Shown here: in pieces, positions 22,620 to 33,692 of the stretch
Position numbering within the stretch: the first letter of the stretch is position 1
Layout: each line of letters opens with the position of its first letter
DNA from: Prosapia bicincta
Lineage: Eukaryota; Arthropoda; Insecta; Hemiptera; Cercopidae
Direction of reading: 5' to 3'
Assembly (NCBI GenBank): GCA_036971475.1
Contig: JBAIZL010000001.1
Coordinates: 104,598,850 to 104,662,849, forward strand
DNA: 64,000 nucleotides
Program-made: the position numbers and the translations under genes
Notes under the pieces: generated by a model
What the model was told of the DNA's origin: nothing
The model's input: only the letters and a program-made list of their open reading frames with translations
Database searches by the model: none

Positions 22620-24174
22620 ACTCCTCCATCCCTAAAGAAAACTTCGGGGGTTGGCGAAGTTTCGGCATCGGTCGAAGTCCTCTTCATCTTCTTGATGAGG
22701 GCGAAGTATATAAGGCTGCTGAATACGCCTCCGTAAAGGGCAATAGTCCAGATACTGATATGGTGGGTTATTTCCATAGTTGGATCAATTCTTGAGATGG
22801 TTTCCGTGTTTATTTTGTCCAACTCTAGGCGTTTAACGTTTACTGAGAATTCTGGCATTTTACTCATTGAAAATTGTAGTTTGGACGTGTCCATGAAAAT
22901 AGGATGGCCTCCCGAAGTTGTTGATGTATGGCTCAGTTTCATGTTGTTGAAAAAGACTGAATCATTATTAGTTTTATCAAATATATGCCTTGAAGGGTGA
23001 CGGTGGTAGTTGCCTTGCGATTGGTAATTTCCAGAGTCTGCTTGTTGGGGAAGGTTGCAAGGTAAAGGTTGATTTCTGGGATCCAGTTAATTAAGTTGTC
23101 TGTAACTTCCAATGCAGTATATTCACAGTTGCTGGCATCGTTGTTCCTGATGATGTACACTTCACAGTCTAATTTATGGTGTGTTAAAATGTCGAATGAG
23201 CAAAAGTATATGGAATCGGTTTTACAGTTACATTCATTGTCCAAACCTAATATTACAGAGTTAGACACTAATATGTACCTTACTTTTGGTATAATTGTTA
23301 CATAATCTGTTTCATATTTTGTGGGTATAGAGTGTAATTTATACAATTTAAATTGAGTTTTTTCTACAATGGGTAAATTTATAAAGTATACAATCCTTTC
23401 AGAATCTAGTTTACAATTAACCTTAATCAGGTTCTCTGATTCCCACATATTTTCCATTTTAGGTTCTAAAGGTAACCTCTCTGTAATATTTATAAATTTT
23501 GTTTATTTCTTCATATAATTCTTGGGTTGAAATAACACTAGGGTGTACAACACCTAGTTTACAAAATGTAAGAGAATTTTCTAAATCTGTGATTACCTGT
23601 AACATCATGTCATATAAAATGTTCAATTGATTTAGAATACTTCTAAATTTTTCTAGTTCAACAAAGTCATTTACATTACTATTCACAATACTTAACTTAT
23701 TTTTTAATTCTATAAAATTTTCATCAATTACAATAAAAGTTTTATTTAATTCTTTCATAATATTATTACTAAAGGAGTATTGAGATTCAATTTGATAATT
23801 AATTTTAATTTGCTCATTTTCAATATCTTTAATTATTTTGTCATATTTTTTACCATCATATGCATCTAAATTGCCTGTTAAAGATTTGATAACGGATCCT
23901 AGTCCGTCTATAAGACCTCTTTTTGTTCTTTTGTTACCATTCTCTTACAATTGTAGCAACTAGTTTCAAAATTTTGCAATACATCATAATAATAAGCATC
24001 AATGTTATTTAAATGAGCAACTAAGTTTCTTACATTAAAATAGTGGACAAAGGTATGGTAGGAAGATTCTAATTTGACCGGCCCAAGGTCTATTGGGATT
24101 ATTCCGAGGTTGTTGTTGACTTCTCTGATCTCTGCTGAGTCGGTGGCTGTGCCAATGACGAACAGGAGGGACAT
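22613..24174 (-). pseudogene. env: Errantivirus env-like gene, broken by several frame changes
   Basis: This is the third gene of the element. In other errantiviruses it encodes a membrane glycoprotein related to baculovirus F proteins. Visible pieces in order: an N-terminal segment with a hydrophobic start (23908-24174), a stretch with an RTKR-type furin-like site next to a Gly-rich segment near 23895-23925, a helical segment (23459-23758), a Cys-containing ectodomain part (22939-23457), and a C-terminal part (22613-22942) with one clear transmembrane segment (ISIWTIALYGGVFSSLIYFA) and a short charged tail. The pieces lie in at least three frames and are interrupted by stops, so no full-length product is made. 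It is probably expressed from a spliced RNA when intact. I describe the breaks only. Confidence 0.8.
22620..22634 (-). promoter_or_regulatory. Polypurine tract
   Basis: On the minus strand AGGGATGGAGGAG lies immediately upstream of the 3' LTR, the expected site and composition for plus-strand DNA priming. Confidence 0.7.
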
Positions 24175-24209
24175 GGAAAATTATTTTGAGCATTAATTAC
24201 ATTTTTTAT

Positions 24210-27200
24210 CTACTTAGGCCTTTTAATTTTCGAAAAATATATCTTGTCTTTTGTGTTATGATGTCTAGGCTTTATTTTACCAGTTTTTCTTTCCTTGTTT
24301 ATTGAAGCTATCTCTTCCTTGCTATATCTGTTTTTCGTTTTGCTTTGTTTCTGAACTGACTTTATATAAACTTCAGATGGTATTTCTGGAAGTGGTTCTT
24401 TGTTTACATTCTTTTTTTCTAAAACTTTATCTTTAATTCTTTGATTGCTATCCCTAATGTTTTCGTAAAGTATTTTTGTCTTTTCTTTATGGTTTAAAAC
24501 GTAGTCATTTACAATTTGTTTTTCTAAATCTATATCTAATAAATTGTTTGAATTTATGTGTCCAAATAAGACTTCGCACGGCGTTAATTTTGTGACTGAA
24601 TGTATGCTATTGTTATAGGCTACTATAGCATATTTAACTTTCTTAATTATACTGTCTTTTTTAAATTCGATTTGATTATTTAACAGCCTTATGTGTTCTA
24701 TTAAGGTGGAATGAAATCTTTCACATAATCCGTTTGATTGGGGGTTTTGTGTGCTGATAAAGTGAATTTTGATTTTATGCAGGTCTAGTATCTCCTTTAC
24801 AATTCTGTTATTAAACTACATTCCATTGTCTGAAATAATAACTGTTGGTAAGCAGAAATGCATGAAGTAATCTAATAGCTTGTCTGCAATCTCTGTAGCT
24901 TGAGAGCTTCCCAGGCGATAAACTTGAGCATATCTAGTGAAACTGTCAACAATGCTGATAAACGAATTCTTCTCCAAAGAGATAGTGTCAACGTGAATTA
25001 TCTGGAATGGTCTCGCAGCTGTTGGTGTCAAGTTCATTTCCAGCTGTAAGGGAATTCTGTCGTATTTGGTTCTTTGACATATGTCACACTGATTTATGAA
25101 ATTTTGGATTAGTGATTTTAAATTAGGCCAATAATATCTTCGCTTAATTTGTTCGTATGTTTCCTGTATCCCACGGTGATTGGTTTTGCTAACATGATAA
25201 TTACTTATCGTTTCTAAGGTATCTTCTTCCGAAGTTAGGTCTAAGAGTTTGTTATTACACTTAACTAAATTTAGTTCAGTTTGTTTGAAATTTTTGGCTA
25301 TGCATGATGCAAATTTCTCATAAAAATCGTCTTCAAAATATAGATTATATTTTATTTTGGGTACCAAATATGATTTTACAAAATTAACTATGTCTTCTTT
25401 AAAATTATTTTCTGATATTTCGACTATTAAACGAATTTTTGAAGTTCCGAATAGTTTTATAATTTTTACTTTCTTTGGCTCATATTTTACTAATGATAAA
25501 AATATTTGATTTTTTCCAAAGTTTACAGGCTCGTTGGAAATTGGTATTTCAATTTGGGTGTTCCCTTCAAAATTGGAGTGCACGGTTTGACTGTCACTTT
25601 CTTGATCGTACTCTAAGTTGGCATTATCTGTTGCGTCGAGTTGTACGACCATAGATTCACTATCTTCATTTAGTTCCGGGAAGTAACGATTCAGTAAGCC
25701 GGCTGGAGATAATTCAAGGTCTGGTTCTACAGTGTGTTGGGTGTTTGTTGACCTTTTATCAGTAACATTCAATTGTATCCTAGACAATGCATCTGCATTT
25801 TGATTTAGTTTGCCTTTTTTGTATCTTATGTCATAATCATATTCTTCTAATTTTAATCTCCATCTTTAAAGTTTGGAATTTGGTTCTTTAAGTGAAAATA
25901 ACCATTGTAAAGGTTTATGGTCTGTATAAATTTAAAATTTTGTCCCAAATAAATAAGGCCTGAAATGTTTGGTGGCCCATACGATCGCTAATAATTCCTT
26001 TTCAATCGCGGAGTAATTAGTTTCGCTGTCGTTTAAAGTTCTGCTGGCATACGCTATAGGAAGGTCTTTTCCATTTTTGTCCTGGCTTAAAATTGCTCCT
26101 AGTGCAAAATTACTAGCGTCAGTCGTTAGAGTAAACTCCTTTTCAAAATCTGGGTATTGTAGAAGGGGCTCGTTAGTCAATATATTTTTACATGTTTCAA
26201 AACATTCTATAAAGTCTGGATTTTCTATGTTTATTTTTGCATTTTTCTTTAAACAGTTAGTAAACGGTTTTGTTATCTTGGCGAAGTTTTTAATAAATTT
26301 TCGATAATAGCCTAATAGTCCTAAAAAGCCTTTAATTTGTTTGGTGGTTTTAGGTATTGGGTAGTCCTTGATTGCCAAAATCTTTGCTGGGTTAGGTTTT
26401 ACGCCATCTGGTGTCACAACATGTCCCAAATATGCCACTTCTTTTCTTAAAAATTCTGTTTTATCCAGCAGTACTTTAAAGTTGGCTTTGCGTAATCTGT
26501 CGAAAACTTCTTTAAGTCTTTGTATATGTTCTTGGAGGCTAGTAGAATAAATTATAATGTCATCTAAATAAACTAAACATGTTTCATTTTGGATGCCTCT
26601 CAGAATATTATTCATAATTCTTTGAAATGTAGGGGGGCTATTCTTTAGTCCAAAGGGCATTCTTAAAAATTCGTAGTGTCCCGTTTCTGTTGAAAACGCT
26701 GTTTTTTCTATGCTATTTTTATCCATTTCTACTTGGTGAAATCCTGAGGCTAAATCTAAAGTTGTAAAATACTGAGATCGTCCTAATTTATCTAATATGT
26801 CGGTAATGTTTGGCAAAGGAAATTTATCGTCAATTGTTTTCTTGTTTAATCCTCTAAAATCTATTACTAATCGAAATTTTCTTTTGCCAGAAGCGTCTTG
26901 TTTTTTGGGTACAATCCAGACAGGAGAGTTCCATGGAGAATTTGAAGGTCTAATAATTCCTTGTTCAAGCATGTCCTCAGTTTGTTTATTAATTTCGTTC
27001 TTGTAAATCTCTGGATATCTATAATTTCTAGAGTATACGGGAATTTCATCAGTAGTCCTAATAACATGTTTTATTTGGTTGGTAAAAGTTAAATCGTTTC
27101 CCTCAATATGGAATAAATCTGCATAATCTTCTATTAAACTTGTTATAGCGGATTTTTCTTCCGAGTTCATATGTTCCATTCTAAATTTTGATAAATCTAA

Positions 27201-28033
27201 ATTTTTTCTTCTCGATTTTTTTTGTTTATAATCTAATAAATTGAAATTAGCGTTCGTTTGCATTGCATCAGGTTTAAGGATATTGTATTCTTCTAAAGAT
27301 TTTAATTCTAATGGTTCATTTACTGTTAATTCTACATTTACTTCTGTGTTGTTTATTATAGGGCAGTAGGCTTCTCCCTTGTGTACTGAGACTATACACT
27401 GCGGAATTTCTAATCCATTAAAGTGTTTGTATGGTAAGAGTCATTCTCCATCTTGAATATTTTGTATTCTAAAATTAATCGTTCGGCTAGTGCGGGCTTG
27501 TATAACATAACTTGTTCCCTTTTTTGCTTTCTGTTCCTGACATTCGCTTCTATTATTATTATTATTATTATTTTGTTCTTCTGTGTTAAAATATTTAATC
27601 GGGATTTGCTTATTGCGAAATATTAATTTATCATTCACAAAATTTAAATTAATTTTTAATTCTTTTATGTTATCTAATCCAAGGAGTAAGTCAAAATCTT
27701 TATGGAAATCAAACAAATAGAATTTGGTTTTGTTTCTTTTCCTAAAAGTGGTAGCGTACAACTGTATTTTTCTTTTGATACTCCATGAGCTGTACTCACT
27801 TCAAATGGTTCTTGTTTTAGGGTGTTTTTGAAAAATTGGAAAGCTATTGATTTTTTTATAAATGATCTCGTGCTTCCAGTGTCAATCAGCATCTTTAGGT
27901 TGGTCTTGGGATCGTGGATGTACGGTAGTTCGTTTGTGTTGTCTTCGATATGCATTATGGAAAATGTCTTTTTATTGTGGTTAGTCCTAAAAAATGATTT
28001 TGGGTATGATTGTCCTCTTGAGTGAATCCGCAT
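24210..28033 (-). pseudogene. pol: Errantivirus pol (protease, RT, RNase H, integrase), interrupted
   Basis: Overlaps the end of gag in the -1 frame, the usual gag-pol arrangement. Domains in order: aspartic protease with LIDTGSTRSF (about 27870-27895); reverse transcriptase (about 26570-27060) with [25 protein letters not shown] and the catalytic box [10 protein letters not shown]; RNase H with [13 protein letters not shown] and a TDHKPL block; integrase with a His/Cys zinc region (HRGIQETYEQIK, CDICQ), IIHVDTI, IISDNGM, and the DDE Glu in QSNGLCERFHS (about 24720). The lesions are a frame change within the protease part (27674-27761), TGA at 27441, TAA at 25932, TAA at 25866 and TAG at 24816. 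The frame otherwise stays constant to its natural end near 24210. Catalytic residues are retained. Confidence 0.92.
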
Positions 28034-29052
28034 GCGTTTTCCTCTTGCGTGGAATCATCATAGTCTATGTAGCTGTCAGGGTCCTCTTGCGGTTCATAAT
28101 CCGTTTGTTCGGTCAGATAAGAGTTAGTCATCTGTTCAGTCAATCGATTCATAGTTTGATCGTAATTTTCTTCTTTTATTGGTTTCCCTGTCATCTGATA
28201 AAGTCTATTTTGTCTAATTGTGTTCCCTGTTTGACGTGTGGAAATGCTCATTGGTTCTGGTTCAAATTTTTGATGAACTTTTAATGGTGTGTAATTGTTA
28301 GACTGTCTTGGTTGTTGATTTTGCTGTACGCATAAGTTAGGTTTAGTAAATTGGTTAGGATTACTTTGGTAGTTTGGCCTATAATTTTGGAAGGTTTGCT
28401 TGTTATTAAGGGATTTGCGAATAAGCGGGTATTGTGGGGCCCTAGGTGGAATGTTCTGTTTAATATTTTGAAATAATTTGTTATTTTTAAATTGAAAGTC
28501 ATTAGTAAGCATGTTAAATGCTTCGCTAAGAGAATCTGGATTTTTTGTTCGCATTAGCGATCCTACGGGTTCATGTAAACCTCTAAGGAGAACTCTTAAC
28601 CCTAATTTCTGTACATATTCTATCAAAACATCTTTGGCCAATTGTCTTTGAGGCTCTTTATTAACAAAACATGAAATCTGTAAATTTAATAGTTTTTGAA
28701 TTCTCTCATAAAATTTAAAAGGTGATTCGTTATTTTCTTGTTTTAACTCAGCCATTTCTAAATTTAAAGTAAAACAATCTCTTTTGTCTGAATAGCTGGT
28801 TAATAATACTTTTTTAATCTCATACCAATTATATGAATTTGAGTTTACTACCATTTCTAATGCTTGGCCTTTTAACTTAGCTAGTATAGAAGAAAATAGA
28901 TATTCATTTTGAAAATCCTCTGGATTTTCGTTTACATAAAACTTATTTACTACTTTATCACATATTGAAATAAATCTGTTTAGCATAGTGGGCTCTCCAC
29001 TATACTCAGGAATCATATCAAGATATTCCTTCTTTAATGTTGGCGTTGCCAT
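27955..29052 (-). CDS. gag: Errantivirus Gag, open reading frame intact
   Basis: A 365-residue frame starting MATPTLKKEYLDMIPEYSG about 400 bases after the primer site. The first two thirds are alpha-helical, with a capsid-like region (about residues 10-190, containing YNWYEIKKVLLTSYSDKRD and ESPFKFYERIQKLL). The tail is Asn/Gln/Pro-rich and lacks a CCHC zinc knuckle, as in Gags of the 17.6/297 group. It packages the element RNA. It is the only undamaged frame in the element, and pol follows by -1 frameshift in the overlap. Confidence 0.88.
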   Translation of the reverse strand: MATPTLKKEYLDMIPEYSGEPTMLNRFISICDKVVNKFYVNENPEDFQNEYLFSSILAKLKGQALEMVVNSNSYNWYEIKKVLLTSYSDKRDCFTLNLEMAELKQENNESPFKFYERIQKLLNLQISCFVNKEPQRQLAKDVLIEYVQKLGLRVLLRGLHEPVGSLMRTKNPDSLSEAFNMLTNDFQFKNNKLFQNIKQNIPPRAPQYPLIRKSLNNKQTFQNYRPNYQSNPNQFTKPNLCVQQNQQPRQSNNYTPLKVHQKFEPEPMSISTRQTGNTIRQNRLYQMTGKPIKEENYDQTMNRLTEQMTNSYLTEQTDYEPQEDPDSYIDYDDSTQEENACGFTQEDNHTQNHFLGLTTIKRHFP

Positions 29053-29458
29053 TTTAAAATATTATTTTCTTTAAAATAATAAAATTAAAAATCAATTATA
29101 TAAAATTAAAAGTATTTACTCTACTTTTCTTAATTCTATATCTTAAGATCTACTTACAAGTTGATCCAAAATACTTTGCTCATTTGAACAATTTTCACTT
29201 TTCACTTACACGACATTCACTCGTGCTCTTAATAGATATTCGCTCTATTAAGTGGTTGTAGATATTCAATCTACTAAAGTTTTCTTGATGTCGTTACAGA
29301 TATGCGCTCTGTAACGAATCGAGTTTTTGCAGTATCTCGGTTAACGATTGAAATCGAAAAAATTATGTTCAATAATTCTTCCGAGATGTCCTACCAATGT
29401 TTTCCTCAATTAACGGTTAAAACCGACGGACGCTATATTCACTAACTTCCTTGAGGTG

Positions 29459-29475
29459 TCCTACCGACTGCGCCA
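29459..29475 (-). promoter_or_regulatory. Primer binding site, tRNA-Ser
   Basis: On the minus strand TGGCGCAGTCGGTAGGA directly follows the 5' LTR. It is complementary to the 3' end of insect tRNA-Ser (ending ...ACCGACTGCGCCA), the primer used by 17.6/297-type errantiviruses. Confidence 0.85.
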
Positions 29476-29764
29476 GTTACGTGTTATATTAAGCACGAAA
29501 GGTTTTTAAAAATGATTTTTATTTTTACAAACCTTTGAATTTAATAAACAATTAATTTGGAAAACTGTTACATAAATTATACTTAATAAAACAATACAAT
29601 TGATATGCACTCAATTGGAGTGGAAAACGTCTGTGCGATACAGAGGCGACTTACACACTGCCGGGGCTCTGGTCTCACCACCTATATAATACAAAAGCTG
29701 CGTAAGCAGGAATTTTCCTAGCACGCATTTAATTATGAAATGTTCACATAAAATGTTCATATAT
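29475..29764 (-). repeat. 5' LTR of the errantivirus
   Basis: Near-identical partner of 22331-22619. The outer edge merges with (TA)n, so the exact border and target duplication cannot be fixed. Confidence 0.92.
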
Positions 29765-29806
29765 ATATATATGTTTATATATATATGTATATATATGTAT
29801 ATATAT

Positions 29807-29851
<45 letters not shown>
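29760..29851. repeat. (TA)n microsatellite, right flank of errantivirus
   Basis: TA-rich run with TATATG interruptions. Confidence 0.95.
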
Positions 29852-29855
<4 letters not shown>

Positions 29856-29924
29856 GTTATTATTTATTTATTCTGAATTTTATTATTGTAATATTTTTAA
29901 CAATATTATATTATTATTTATTTA

Positions 29925-30226
29925 ACGAAATTAGGAAATAGAGAAAGTGTATTAAAGGAAATATTGTAACTAGAATAAGATTTTAAAAAACTAAATTGAA
30001 CAAAAATTAATCGAATTATAAGAAAGTGTTTTATTTATTACTAAAAATGGTAAGTAATAAAAAATAAAAGTAATAGGAATCTACATTTTCTGTTAGGATT
30101 ACAATTATTTTGTCATTTTATCTGGAGCAATTTATTATTTTCTAAGGATTATTATTATTAAATTTTGTGTAATTATAAAGAAATTATTTAAATTATTCAA
30201 AATTATTATAAAAAAAATATTACAGC
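29925..30226 (+). mobile_element. LTR family R, copy E (3' end only)
   Basis: Matches the reverse complement of 17485-17711 over almost its full length, ending in AATATTACA like the other family R copies. The left part of the LTR is not recognisable. Confidence 0.55.
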
Positions 30227-30829
30227 ATATATATAACGCAATTAATTAGCAACTCTTTTAACTTTAACAAATATCCTTCGACACACAAAGGAATTTACCA
30301 TAACTTGATGACTTATTAACATTCGTTAAGTAGTAGATCTTTTTAATGGATGTAAATAGTTTTTTTTATTTGTGGTTTTATTTTAAAATATTTCATATAA
30401 ATAATGTTTACCGATAATTTGGGATATAATATTTTGGTTGGATAAGTGTTGTGCCATACCAATATTTTTAAAGAATTTTCCCATTTGTAAATTCAGTACT
30501 CATAACTGACATTTTAATTGTTTGCTGGGCAAATTTTGAAATGTAATACAATTATAAGTAACATAGTTCGAAAAATATTACTTTACTTCTATGTTGAAAA
30601 ATTACAAAATTATACTTAGTTATGAAAGAAATACTAATTGTTAATGTTTTTAATTATTAAGGTTGCTGTGCAATATTAATTGAATATATATAGTAATTAT
30701 TTACTTTCAGTCTGTTTCCTAATAATTGGGAAAGCAGTGTACGACAAGATGTTTTGTACGTAATAATTTTCATTTAGAAGGTTGGCTACATGTTCTTTTT
30801 TAGCGGCAGAATCCTATATATGCAGGTTA
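30227..30829. other. AT-rich stretch upstream of the zinc-finger gene
   Basis: No gene recognised. May include the promoter of the zinc-finger gene. Confidence 0.3.
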
Positions 30830-30946
30830 ACTGTAAATAGGTGTGTGTAGAATTTAAGTGCAATAATTTCTGTTTTGTGCGTGAAATAGTGCGTGTAAGT
30901 GAATTTCGTGTGTGAAATAGTGTCAGTAAGTGATTGTTTGCTTCTG
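30830..30946 (+). other. Possible non-coding first exon of the zinc-finger gene
   Basis: A TATATATG sequence near 30816, then GT-rich sequence of 5'-UTR type ending CTG|GTAAGTAG at 30946/30947, a strong splice donor. The nearest good acceptor is TTTTCAG at 32266, 51 bases before the ATG at 32318. Inference only; no transcript evidence. Confidence 0.35.
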
Positions 30947-31025
30947 GTAAGTAGTTTTAATGCGGGATTTTAATAAATCTTTGTGTGTGGTGGAGGGTTA
31001 GTTAACGTTGATTTTTGCTATTTCT

Positions 31026-31870
31026 GGCACCTACGATATTTTGGAATATTGTTCAGAATCACGAAAAAATACGATATCCACGCGAAATAATTAGTCAAAG
31101 CATAAAAATTAGTGCAAAATGTTTTCTTCTCGGAGCCCTAAGATAGGTATATAAATATTGTGTACCGTGACGTCAGAGACATTTGTATCACTCCGCTCCT
31201 ATTCACAACTTGTGCTTCAGCCAAAAAAATTTCCCTTACTTTAAACTAAAAAAAAATAACTTTCCTCAAAGCAAAAAAAATTTTTTTTTGTGGTTATCGT
31301 ACCTTTTCGTGCTTTTGAACAATAATCCAAAATATCGTATGGGGCCGCCCTAATAAAAAAACTACCGAATTTTTTTAAATTGACCTCGGAAAGTTACTTT
31401 TTTTCAATTTAAAGTAGCGTAAAAAAATTCAGCGCAGATGTAGAAGTTGTGAATAGGCGCGGAGTGATACAAATGCTTCGTGATGTTACAACTGTATTTC
31501 AATGTATAAAATTAAAACCAAATCTAACCTGACTTGACACTTTTTAGGTATATTTTAATATAGGTATACAGTATTGTATAAATTTAAAACAAATCTATCC
31601 TAACTGGAGAAGTTGTTTCTCAAATACTACACACGTAACGTTGCGTGACGTACCACGGACAATGCATACAACCTTATGAGCAATACTGTGACATAAGTAT
31701 CACTCCGTGCCTATTCACAACTTCTACATCCGCGCTGAATTTATTACCCTACTTTAAATTGAAAAAAAGTAATTTTCCCACTTCAATTAGAGACAAATTC
31801 TTGTGGATATCGTCCAATTTGGTGGTTTTGAACAATTACCCAAAATATCGTATGGTGCCGAGCTACTGCA
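31026..31870. mobile_element. Compound M1 MITE: two adjacent or nested copies
   Basis: Contains three M1 ends: CGATATTTTGG-type at 31035, CCAAAATATCGTA at 31330 and CCAAAATATCGTA at 31840. The segment 31026-31345 is a short copy. 31380-31870 resembles the copy at 7588-8100, with GGCGCGGAGTGATACAAATG at 31456. It lies in the presumed first intron of the zinc-finger gene. Confidence 0.6.
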
Positions 31871-32317
31871 TTTCAACCCAGTATTAGTTTAATTATTACT
31901 TCTTCGAAATGTTGTATATATATTTCTGACATGATTGATAATATAAATGATCCCATGGGGAGGCCAGTTGTTTGCTAGAACAGGTCATTACCTGCTTAAT
32001 TAATAACATTATATTAAGTAATTGCTTGCAGAGTTTTTGTTGTCTGAAATATTTTGGGTTATCATTATGATGAGGGACTACTGCTCCGATTGGCGAAATT
32101 TTAATTTTTCTGATCAATTTGACCTTGCTCAACACGAATCTGAAGTTTTTTTTCGTAATATATTGTCTATGTACTTCTTTAATAATGAATTGTTATCTAA
32201 AGTAGTAAGTAATAATATTACAGTTTAAAAAAGAAGATGTAAAATATAATAGTTTTAAATTTTCAGGTAACCTGTGACAACAGTTATCTAAAATTGGAAT
32301 AACAAGAAGAACTTAGA

Positions 32318-33535
32318 ATGTATTCAGGCTGTGATATACCTGTAATGGATTACAATACTAGTAACCAGAATGCAGATACAATATGTAATTACGCATCTGT
32401 AATGTCTGCACCGGTGGTGACTATTAAGAAAGACACCAATAAAGTATTCAAATGCAAACAATGTCGCTATGTAAGATCAAAGATATATGAACTAATAATA
32501 CATTTGAAGAAACACATTCATAAAAGACTGTATAAGAGTTCAACATCATACTTAACTACATTTAAAAAATACTTTAAATCCCACTCAGTAGAAAAACCAT
32601 ACAAACATTTACAAAATGATTATTCAGGTAATCAGTCAGGCCATAATAAAGTATATATGTTTGAATATTCCAGTGAAAAACCATGTAAATGTTCACAGTG
32701 TTATTATTTAACTTCAGGAAAAAAAGATCTTATTAAATATATCCATACCCATTCTGCAGAAAACCCATACAAATGTTCACAGTGTAGTTATTCAGCTTCA
32801 AGAAAAGGAAGTGTTATACATATGCATATCCATTCTGGTGAAAAACCATACAAATGTTCACACTGCAGTTATTCAGCTTCATTAAAAGGAAATGTTATTA
32901 CACATATGCGTATCCATTCTGGTGAAAAACCATACAAATGTTCACAATGCAGTTATTCAGCTTCATTAAAAGGAAATGTTATTACACATATGCGTATCCA
33001 TTCTGGTGAAAAACCATACAAATGTTCACAATGCAGTTATTCAGCTTCATTAAAAGGAAATGTTATTACACATATGCGTATCCATTCTGGTGAAAAACCA
33101 TACAAATGTTCACAGTGCAGTTATTCAGCTTCAAGAAAAGGAAATGTTATTACACATATGCATATCCATTCTGGTGAAAAACCATACAAATGTTCACAGT
33201 GCAGTTATTCAACTTCAAGTAAAGGAAATGTTATTACACATATGCGTATCCATTCTGGTGAAAAACCATACAAATGTTCACAGTGCAGTTATTCAGCTTC
33301 AAGAAAAGGAAATGTTATTAGACATATGTGTATCCATTCTGGTGAAAAACCTTACAAATGTTCACACTGCAGTTATTCAGCTTCAAGAAAAGGAGATGTT
33401 ATTACACATATGCGTATCCATTCTGGTGAAAAACCATTCAAATGTTCACAGTGTAATTATTCAGCTTCAGTAAAAAAATATCTTGTTAAACACTTGCGTA
33501 CCCACACTGGTGAAAAACCATACCAATGTTCATAG
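32318..33535 (+). CDS. C2H2 zinc-finger protein with near-identical tandem fingers
   Basis: A 405-residue frame. Likely a nuclear DNA-binding protein; its target is unknown. Finger 1 (residues about 43-67, FKCKQC...HLKKHIH) is divergent, followed by degenerate finger remnants (about 70-135). From residue about 150 come ten fingers in a 28-residue, 84-bp period with the linker HSGEKPYKCS. Most have the helix LKGNVIT or RKGNVIT, and three consecutive fingers are identical. One finger (SVIHMHIH) lacks one residue of the usual spacing. The last complete finger is more diverged (SVKKYLVKHLRTH). The frame ends at TAG 33533-33535 exactly where the Gln of the next SQC is expected, so the stop is probably a nonsense mutation; finger coding continues behind it. 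A splice acceptor at 32266 precedes the ATG. Confidence 0.85.
   Translation: MYSGCDIPVMDYNTSNQNADTICNYASVMSAPVVTIKKDTNKVFKCKQCRYVRSKIYELIIHLKKHIHKRLYKSSTSYLTTFKKYFKSHSVEKPYKHLQNDYSGNQSGHNKVYMFEYSSEKPCKCSQCYYLTSGKKDLIKYIHTHSAENPYKCSQCSYSASRKGSVIHMHIHSGEKPYKCSHCSYSASLKGNVITHMRIHSGEKPYKCSQCSYSASLKGNVITHMRIHSGEKPYKCSQCSYSASLKGNVITHMRIHSGEKPYKCSQCSYSASRKGNVITHMHIHSGEKPYKCSQCSYSTSSKGNVITHMRIHSGEKPYKCSQCSYSASRKGNVIRHMCIHSGEKPYKCSHCSYSASRKGDVITHMRIHSGEKPFKCSQCNYSASVKKYLVKHLRTHTGEKPYQCS
32765..33505 (+). repeat. 84-bp tandem repeat encoding zinc fingers
   Basis: Nearly identical units containing TGGTGAAAAACCATACAAATG recur every 84 bp. Nucleotide identity, not just protein identity, is very high, pointing to recent unequal exchange or gene conversion. 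Confidence 0.9.
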
Positions 33536-33621
33536 TGTAATTATTCAGATTCAGTAAAAGAATATCACTAAACACTTTTAAATGTTTTAAACTCGCCTAT
33601 AGTAGCACTTACTTTGTTTGT

Positions 33622-33663
33622 TGAGGACGGCCGTTTCGGGAGATGTGTCCCTTTGTCAACTCA
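33622..33663 (-). ncRNA. Hammerhead-like motif, family P2, left arm
   Basis: Mirror of the right-arm motif: on the minus strand TGAG, TTGACAA, A, GGGA/TCCC stem II, GAAAC-GGCC-GTC, CTCA. Confidence 0.6.
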
Positions 33664-33692
33664 GACCGTAACTCAACTCAGGAGTTACAGTC

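Larger units (their letters stand above)
22331..29764 (-). mobile_element. Errantivirus (Ty3/Gypsy LTR retroelement with env), 7.4 kb
   Basis: Two LTRs of about 289 bp (22331-22619 and 29475-29764) differ at only three positions that I can see. The order gag, pol, env on the minus strand, a tRNA-Ser primer binding site, a purine tract before the 3' LTR and an env-like third frame identify an errantivirus of the 17.6/297 type. All three genes are present at normal length, but pol and env carry stops and frame changes. It is inserted within a (TA)n tract. Confidence 0.93.

Noticed and set aside
22331..29764. Intact, infectious endogenous retrovirus
   Set aside because: LTRs are nearly identical, but pol and env have several stops and frame changes; only gag is open.
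33060..33473. 137-codon open frame overlapping the zinc-finger array in another frame
   Set aside because: A shadow of the repeated zinc-finger coding; its translation is just an 84-bp-periodic by-product.
32765..33505. Regularly spaced 84-bp repeats as a CRISPR-like array
   Set aside because: The repeats have no variable spacers and encode C2H2 fingers in frame.
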